64,000 nucleotides of DNA, from assembly GCA_963839815.1 (NCBI GenBank), contig CAWIWF010000006.1, forward strand, positions 1,178,001-1,242,000, read 5' to 3'. Every line of letters begins with the position of its first letter. Positions within the stretch are counted from its first letter, which is position 1. This stretch comes from JACVRM01 sp963839815 (lineage in GTDB: Bacteria; Actinomycetota; Thermoleophilia; Gaiellales; Gaiellaceae). A model generated the notes under the pieces. That model did not search any database. It was not told the DNA's origin and was given only the letters and a program-made list of their open reading frames with translations. Made by a program: the position numbers and the translations under genes. Shown here piece after piece: positions 59,306-64,000 of the stretch.

Positions 59306-60573
59306 TGGCCCGGCGGCGACGCATGGACCTGCGCAGCCGTCCCGAGGCCGCGGCGCTCGGCAAGCAGTGGCGTCGCCTGCCGCCCTGGGCACAGCGCTGG
59401 GCCTGGCCGGTGATCGCGATCGGCCTCGCGGCCCTGTACCCCTTCTACCAGGACTCCCTCTTCACGATCCCGCTGCTCGGCCAGTTCCCGAGCGTCGACA
59501 CCGCCGTGACGATGACGATCTTCATCATGATGGCGATCGGCCTCAACATCGTCGTCGGCTACGCGGGGCTGCTCGACCTCGGCTACGTCGCCTTCTACGC
59601 CATGGGCGCCTACACGGCCGCGTGGTTCGCCTCGCCGCACTTCGGCACGAAGACGACCTTCCACGTGGGCTCGACCGGCGTGAACCCGGAGGCCGCAGGC
59701 TTCCACATCTCGATCTGGATCCTGATCTTCGTCGCCGCGATCCTGACGGCCGTCATCGGGGTGCTGATCGGCCTGCCCACGCTCCGCCTGCGCGGCGACT
59801 ACCTCGCCATCGTCACGCTCGGGTTCGGCGAGATCGTCCCCCAGGTGGCGCGAAACGGCGACAACCTCTTCGGCACCGGCTTCAACCTCACGAACGGCGC
59901 CCAGGGCATCAACCCGATCGACCCACCGGGTTTCGGCGAGAGGCTGGAGCGCTGGGTCGGGCTGCCGGCCGACTACATCACCTTCAACTCCAGCTTCCTG
60001 GGCACGGAGCTCGGAGGCGTCGAGGTGTTCTACTGGACGGCGCTCGTCCTGCTGCTCTTCACCGTCTTCTGCTCGCTGCGCCTGCGCGACTCGCGGCTCG
60101 GGCGCGCGTGGATCGCGATCCGGGAGGACGAGACGGCGGCCGCCGCGATGGGCATCCCGCTGATGCGGACGAAGACCTGGGCGTACGCCGCCGGCGCGTT
60201 CTTCGGCGGCCTTGCGGGCGCCTACTACGCGAGCTTCAAGAGCGGCACCTTCCCGGACGACTTCCTGTTCCAGATCTCCGTTTTCATCCTCTGCATGGTC
60301 ATCCTCGGCGGCATGGGCAACATCTGGGGCGTGATCCTGGGCGGCGCCTTCCTCGCCTACCTGAACCAGGAGGGACTGGGCAACATCGGCGCCGAGATCA
60401 ACTCGACGTTCGGCACCAACATCGACGTGCCGCTCTACCAGTTCGGCATCTTCGGCGCCATCCTGGTGATCGTCATGCTCTTCAAGCCGGAGGGGCTGAT
60501 CCCGAGCGCGCGCCGCAAGGCGGAGTTCGAGGAGGGTGTCCACGACGAGCCCCTCTACGACGTGATCAAGTGA
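59305..60573 (+). CDS. livM: ABC transporter permease, LivM type
   Basis: A 422-aa inner-membrane permease, partner of LivH. The signature GYAGLLDLGYVAFYAMGAYTA and the cytoplasmic loop IREDETAAAAMGIPLMRTKTWA (in parts) are present; NIWGVILGGAFLAYL lies near the end. Compared with shorter LivM proteins it has an added N-terminal ~50 residues and an extracytoplasmic insertion (about 210-240, NPIDPPGFGERLERWVGLPA). GTG start on the livH stop; GTGA overlap into livG. Confidence 0.92.
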   Translation: MARRRRMDLRSRPEAAALGKQWRRLPPWAQRWAWPVIAIGLAALYPFYQDSLFTIPLLGQFPSVDTAVTMTIFIMMAIGLNIVVGYAGLLDLGYVAFYAMGAYTAAWFASPHFGTKTTFHVGSTGVNPEAAGFHISIWILIFVAAILTAVIGVLIGLPTLRLRGDYLAIVTLGFGEIVPQVARNGDNLFGTGFNLTNGAQGINPIDPPGFGERLERWVGLPADYITFNSSFLGTELGGVEVFYWTALVLLLFTVFCSLRLRDSRLGRAWIAIREDETAAAAMGIPLMRTKTWAYAAGAFFGGLAGAYYASFKSGTFPDDFLFQISVFILCMVILGGMGNIWGVILGGAFLAYLNQEGLGNIGAEINSTFGTNIDVPLYQFGIFGAILVIVMLFKPEGLIPSARRKAEFEEGVHDEPLYDVIK

Positions 60574-61397
60574 GCACGACGGCCTCCGACAGCGAGGGTG
60601 CGGCCGCCGCCGGGCGGCCCGGGGGAGACGTTCTCGTCGCCGAAGGGCTCCGAAAGGAGTTTGGCGGGCTCGTCGCCGTCAACGACGTCGACTTCACCGT
60701 CCCGCGCGAGTCGATCATCAGCCTCATCGGCCCGAACGGCGCCGGCAAGACCACGTTCTTCAACATGCTGACCGGCGTCTACAAGCCGACCGCGGGCCGC
60801 GTCGTCCTCGACGGCGAGAACGTCACCGGCAAGCCGCCGCACGCCATCACCCAGCGCGGCATCGGGCGCACCTTCCAGAACATCCGCCTGTTCGCGCTCA
60901 TGACGGCCCGGGAGAACGTGATGGTCGGGATGCACTCACGCCTCAAGAGCAACATCTTCGGGAGCATCCTCCACACTCCGCGGCAACGCCGGGAGGAGCG
61001 GGAGGCGTACGAGCGGGCCGGCGAGATCCTCAGCTACTGCGGCCTGAGGCGAAACCACGAGAACTACGCCAAGAATCTGTCCTACGGCGACCAGCGGCGG
61101 CTCGAGGTGGCGCGCGCGCTCGCCACCGAGCCGAAGCTGCTGCTGCTGGACGAGCCGACGGCCGGAATGAACCCGCAGGAGACGGCGGACTTCACCTCCT
61201 TTGTCTCGCGTCTCCGTGACGAGCGCGGGCTGACGGTGCTCCTGATCGAGCACGACATGCGCGTCGTCATGGGCGTCTCGGAGCGCGTGACCGTGCTCGA
61301 CTACGGCGAAAAGATCGCCGAGGGCTCCCCGCGCGAGGTACAGAAGGATGCGCGCGTGATCGAGGCCTACCTCGGCTCCCAGGCGGCGCAGGTATGA
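60570..61397 (+). CDS. livG: ABC transporter ATP-binding protein, LivG type
   Basis: 275-aa ATPase. Walker A SLIGPNGAGKTTFFNMLTG, Q-loop RGIGRTFQNIRLF, signature NLSYGDQRRLEVARALA, Walker B LLLLDEPTAGMNPQE and the switch His in LIEHDMRVVMG are intact. The N-terminal ~20 residues are a polar extension. It powers LivHM together with LivF. GTG start overlapping livM. Confidence 0.94.
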   Translation: MSTTASDSEGAAAAGRPGGDVLVAEGLRKEFGGLVAVNDVDFTVPRESIISLIGPNGAGKTTFFNMLTGVYKPTAGRVVLDGENVTGKPPHAITQRGIGRTFQNIRLFALMTARENVMVGMHSRLKSNIFGSILHTPRQRREEREAYERAGEILSYCGLRRNHENYAKNLSYGDQRRLEVARALATEPKLLLLDEPTAGMNPQETADFTSFVSRLRDERGLTVLLIEHDMRVVMGVSERVTVLDYGEKIAEGSPREVQKDARVIEAYLGSQAAQV

Positions 61398-62173
61398 GCG
61401 AGACCGCGCAGCCCGGCGAGCAGGCGGAGCACACCGAGCCGCCGCGCGCCGACGGCAAGCCGATCATCCTCCAGCTGGACGACATCCACACCTACTACGG
61501 GTCGATCCACGCGCTCAAGGGCGTCTCGCTCGAGGTGCGCGAGGGTGAGATCGTCACGCTGATCGGTGCGAACGGCGCCGGCAAGTCGACGACGCTGCGC
61601 TCGATCAACGGCCTCAACCATCCGCGCACCGGCACGATCAGCTTCGAGGGGCGCGAGATCACGACTGCCGCTCCGCACGACGTCGTCAAGATGGGCATCT
61701 CGCAGTCGCCGGAGGGGCGCCGGCTGTTCCCGCGCATGAGCGTTCGCGAGAACCTCGAGATGGGCGCCTACCAGCGCTCCGACCACGCCGGGATCAAGGA
61801 GGACCTCGACCGCGTCTACGGTCTGTTTCCGCGTCTCCAGGAACGCTCGACCCAGCGCTCGGGAACGCTGTCCGGCGGCGAGCAGCAGATGGTGGCGATC
61901 GGCCGCGCCCTGATGGCACGGCCCAAGCTGCTCCTGCTCGACGAGCCGTCGATGGGTCTGGCGCCGATCTTCGTGGACAAGATCTTCGAGATCATCCGCG
62001 AGATCAACGACCAGGGCACGACGGTGCTGCTCGTCGAGCAGAACGCGCTGATGGCCCTCGACACGGCGGACCGCGGCTACGTCATGGAGACCGGGACGAT
62101 CGCGCTCGCCGACGAGGCGCAGGCACTCAAGCGGAACGAGCAGGTGCGCAAGACCTACCTGGGCGAGGACTAG
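61394..62173 (+). CDS. livF: ABC transporter ATP-binding protein, LivF type
   Basis: 259-aa ATPase. Walker A TLIGANGAGKSTTLRSING, the LivF-typical MGISQSPEGRRLFPRMSVREN, signature LSGGEQQMVAIGRAL, Walker B LLLLDEPSMGLAPI and LLVEQNALMALD are present, ending RNEQVRKTYLGED. It completes the transporter. ATGA overlap with livG, and last gene of the operon. Confidence 0.94.
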   Translation: MSETAQPGEQAEHTEPPRADGKPIILQLDDIHTYYGSIHALKGVSLEVREGEIVTLIGANGAGKSTTLRSINGLNHPRTGTISFEGREITTAAPHDVVKMGISQSPEGRRLFPRMSVRENLEMGAYQRSDHAGIKEDLDRVYGLFPRLQERSTQRSGTLSGGEQQMVAIGRALMARPKLLLLDEPSMGLAPIFVDKIFEIIREINDQGTTVLLVEQNALMALDTADRGYVMETGTIALADEAQALKRNEQVRKTYLGED

Positions 62174-62479
62174 ACCGACCACGCCTCCCGGACGGGTGTT
62201 GCCCCGTCGGACACTAGCCGGTCGAGGCGCAGACTCACCCACGCGCGACTCCCCTCGTCCGCGAAGACTCGGCCTTCGATCAGTAGACCGAACGGGCTGC
62301 CGGGAGTAGCGTCCTCGCCGTCCCTTTGAGGGAAGGGGCGAAGCGAGGGGTACGCGGAGGTTTCGGTTGCTGGTTGCGGGAGCAGGGCCGGGCGGCTCGT
62401 CGACGGAGTGCGCCCTTCAGGGTGCGGTAGCGCAGGGACGGTGCGCCGGGCTGGCGCGCGGCCGGCGGTCGCAAACGTC
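62174..62479. other. 306-bp spacer of atypical composition
   Basis: No convincing gene. Base composition looks less GC-rich than its neighbours and the text (for example CCCTTTGAGGGAAGGGG at 62325-62341, a local inverted repeat CCCTTTGAGGG) is unlike coding DNA here. A minus-strand ORF to 62170 ends on the CTAG of the livF stop but has no recognisable domain. It may be a remnant of an inserted or deleted element. Confidence 0.4.
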
Positions 62480-62818
62480 GTGAAGCAGGTGCCCGACCAG
62501 TTCACGCTTGCAGCCGAGTTCATCGGGCGGACGGCCGAGGCGTGGCGCCGGCGGGCGCTCGCGGCCGAGGAGGCGCTGGCGGCCGCCGAGCGCGACCGCG
62601 CCGGGGCGATCGCCCGTCTCGCCGAGCTGACCTCGATCCTTCGGCTCGACCTAGAGCGAGACGAGTCCCGCCACTGCGACTGCTGCTACCGCGCCCGGCA
62701 GACGCTCGCCGCTCGCCCGGCCGACGTGATCCCTTTCCGGGCGGTCGAGCATCCCTCCGGCCGATCGGCAGGCTCCTCCGGGCGGCCCGGCCGCTCGCGC
62801 CGCGCCGAGCACGACTAG
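62480..62818 (+). CDS. small hypothetical protein with Cys cluster
   Basis: A 112-aa ORF from GTG 62480. Residues ~15-60 form an Ala/Glu/Arg-rich helix likely to be a coiled coil (RRRALAAEEALAAAERDRAG), followed by HCDCCYRARQ, a tight three-Cys one-His cluster that could bind a metal. The tail is basic and Gly/Ser-rich. No signal peptide. I do not recognise the family. The amphipathic helix and Cys cluster argue that it is a real gene. Confidence 0.5.
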   Translation: MKQVPDQFTLAAEFIGRTAEAWRRRALAAEEALAAAERDRAGAIARLAELTSILRLDLERDESRHCDCCYRARQTLAARPADVIPFRAVEHPSGRSAGSSGRPGRSRRAEHD

Positions 62819-62863
62819 GCGCGGGGTCGGCGCGGCCGTCGCAGCGCCTTCATCGGCCCCTGC

Positions 62864-62869
62864 TACAAC
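62864..62869 (+). promoter_or_regulatory. -10 element of sulfatase gene
   Basis: TACAAC ends 6 nt before the GTG at 62876, predicting a leaderless message. Confidence 0.45.
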
Positions 62870-62875
62870 AGGCCG

Positions 62876-64000
62876 GTGCGCGCGACCTCCCTCGCTGCGG
62901 GCCTGGCGCTCGCGCTCATCGGCGTGCTCGTCCCCGGGATCGCGGCGAGCGGGAGCTCGGAGGCGACGACGGCACCGGCACGGGAGCGGCCGAACATCGT
63001 CGTGCTGATGACCGACGACCAGACCGTCGAGAACACGCGGGTGATGCGGAACGTCCGCCGGCTGATCGCGAACCAGGGAGCCTCGCTCGAGGACTTCGTC
63101 GTCTCGTACGCCCTCTGCTGTCCGTCGCGGGCGACGCTGCTGAGCGGCCAGTACGCGCACAACCACCGCGTCCTCAACAACAAGCCGCCCTTCGGCGGCG
63201 TCAAGCGTTTCCACGCCCGCACCGCACTCCCGGTCTGGCTGCAGCGGGGCGGCTACCACACGGCGCACGTGGGCAAGTACCTGAACGGCTACGGGCGCAC
63301 ACGCCCGACCCAGCGTCCACCGGGCTGGAGCGACTGGTACACGACGGTCGACCCGTCCACGTACCGCTACTGGAACTTCACGATGAACGAGAACGGCAAG
63401 CTCGTTCGCTACGGCAGCGCCATGCGCGACTACGTCACCGACGTGGTGGCGCGGAAGTCGGTGCAGGTGATCGAGCGGGCTGCCAAGCGGCGCAAGCCGC
63501 TCTTCCTCGCCGTCGACTTCCTCGCACCGCACAGCGGTGGCCCGCTCGGGCTCGACGATCCGCCGCGCATGCTCACCCCGGAGCCGGCGCCGCGGCACCG
63601 CGACCGTTTCGTCTTCGCCACGCTGCCCTCGACGCCGAACTACGACGAGGAGGACGTGAGGGACAAGCCGCTCGGCATCCGCCGGCGGCCTCGGGTCGGC
63701 GACGCCACGGCGGTGTCGATCACCGAGAACTACCAGCAGCGGCTCGAGTCGCTCCTCTCGGTCGACGAGGCCGTCGCGGCGATCGTGCGCGCCCTGCGCC
63801 GCACCGGCCAGCTCGACAACACGTACGTCTTCTTCACGTCCGACAACGGCTACTTCCACGGTGAGCACCGCATCCCGGCGGGCAAAGTGCTGCCCTACGA
63901 GGAGGCGTTGCGCGTGCCGCTCTACGTCCGTGGGCCGGGCATCAAGAAGCGCCTGAAGCTGGAGCAGCTGACCGCCAACATCGACCTGGCACCGACGATC
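62876..64000 (+). CDS. secreted sulfatase, N-terminal part (3' end outside window)
   Basis: 375 codons, open to the window end. The signal peptide (about residues 5-25, LAAGLALALIGVLVPGIAAS) is followed by the arylsulfatase fold: metal site NIVVLMTDDQTVENTRVM, the formylglycine motif CCPSRATLLSGQYAHNH (the second Cys of CCPSR being converted to formylglycine), VGKYLNGYG and TSDNGYFHGEHRIPAGK. It hydrolyses sulfate esters outside the cell. The Cys-type motif requires a formylglycine-generating enzyme, which is not in this window. The substrate is unknown. Confidence 0.9.
   Translation, partial: MRATSLAAGLALALIGVLVPGIAASGSSEATTAPARERPNIVVLMTDDQTVENTRVMRNVRRLIANQGASLEDFVVSYALCCPSRATLLSGQYAHNHRVLNNKPPFGGVKRFHARTALPVWLQRGGYHTAHVGKYLNGYGRTRPTQRPPGWSDWYTTVDPSTYRYWNFTMNENGKLVRYGSAMRDYVTDVVARKSVQVIERAAKRRKPLFLAVDFLAPHSGGPLGLDDPPRMLTPEPAPRHRDRFVFATLPSTPNYDEEDVRDKPLGIRRRPRVGDATAVSITENYQQRLESLLSVDEAVAAIVRALRRTGQLDNTYVFFTSDNGYFHGEHRIPAGKVLPYEEALRVPLYVRGPGIKKRLKLEQLTANIDLAPTI

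Noticed and set aside
62170..62523. Minus-strand 117-aa ORF ending on the livF CTAG
   Set aside because: The shared CTAG is suggestive, but the N-terminal half is low-complexity, no domain or signal is seen, and it overlaps the better-supported 62480-62818 ORF.

Overview
The window is very GC-rich with actinobacterial gene content: fused F420-cofactor (FO) synthase, arginine regulon under ArgR, HrcA-type heat-shock control, ComEA/ComEC, and many GTG starts. Gene order and content suggest a deep-branching actinomycete, most likely class Thermoleophilia (Gaiella/Solirubrobacter-like). That placement is inference from content, not a computed phylogeny. No CRISPR array, prophage, insertion sequence or defence island is visible; this is mostly core chromosome.

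Layout. 1-7.1 kb: transporter and metabolism genes (end of an MFS carrier, an EamA exporter with a 32-aa companion opposite a LysR regulator, HMG-CoA lyase, a DHA2 drug exporter, a thioredoxin-fold DUF255 protein). 7.3-9.9 kb: FO synthase. 9.9-22.3 kb: arginine/lysine block. lysA-argH-argG-argR-argD-argB-argJ-argC run leftward and carA-carB rightward from a shared ArgR-type operator at 18.58 kb; argF is absent and CarB lacks its allosteric domain. 22.3-25.8 kb: an unknown gene, then leuS behind a candidate leaderless leader-peptide attenuator. 25.8-27.7 kb: ECF sigma factor, DUF4349 membrane protein and a small secreted protein. 27.9-45.8 kb: a classic housekeeping run (comEA, comEC, holA, rpsT, murJ, lepA, hemW, hrcA, dnaJ, prmA, mtaB, HIT, yqeY, phoH, ybeY, a DgkA-PAP2 fusion, cdd, era). 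45.9-49.8 kb: deoC with two aldehyde dehydrogenase genes, for deoxyribose breakdown. 50-56.3 kb: secreted and hypothetical proteins and a PFK with the pyrophosphate-type signature. 56.4 kb: tRNA-Leu(CAA). 56.9-62.2 kb: a complete branched-chain amino-acid-type ABC transporter (livJHMGF). 62.5-64 kb: a small unknown gene and a truncated sulfatase.

Expression style. Many transcription units have a TANNNT -10 hexamer ending 5-8 nt before the start codon, which predicts leaderless mRNAs. Internal operon genes are joined by ATGA, GTGA or TGATG overlaps. Convergent genes often meet at a shared CTAG.

Caution. Six conserved genes (argG twice, leuS, the DUF4349 gene, hrcA, mtaB, ybeY) carry single-base frameshifts, several in short homopolymers. 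These look more like base-calling errors than real pseudogenes, and are annotated as whole genes with the break located.
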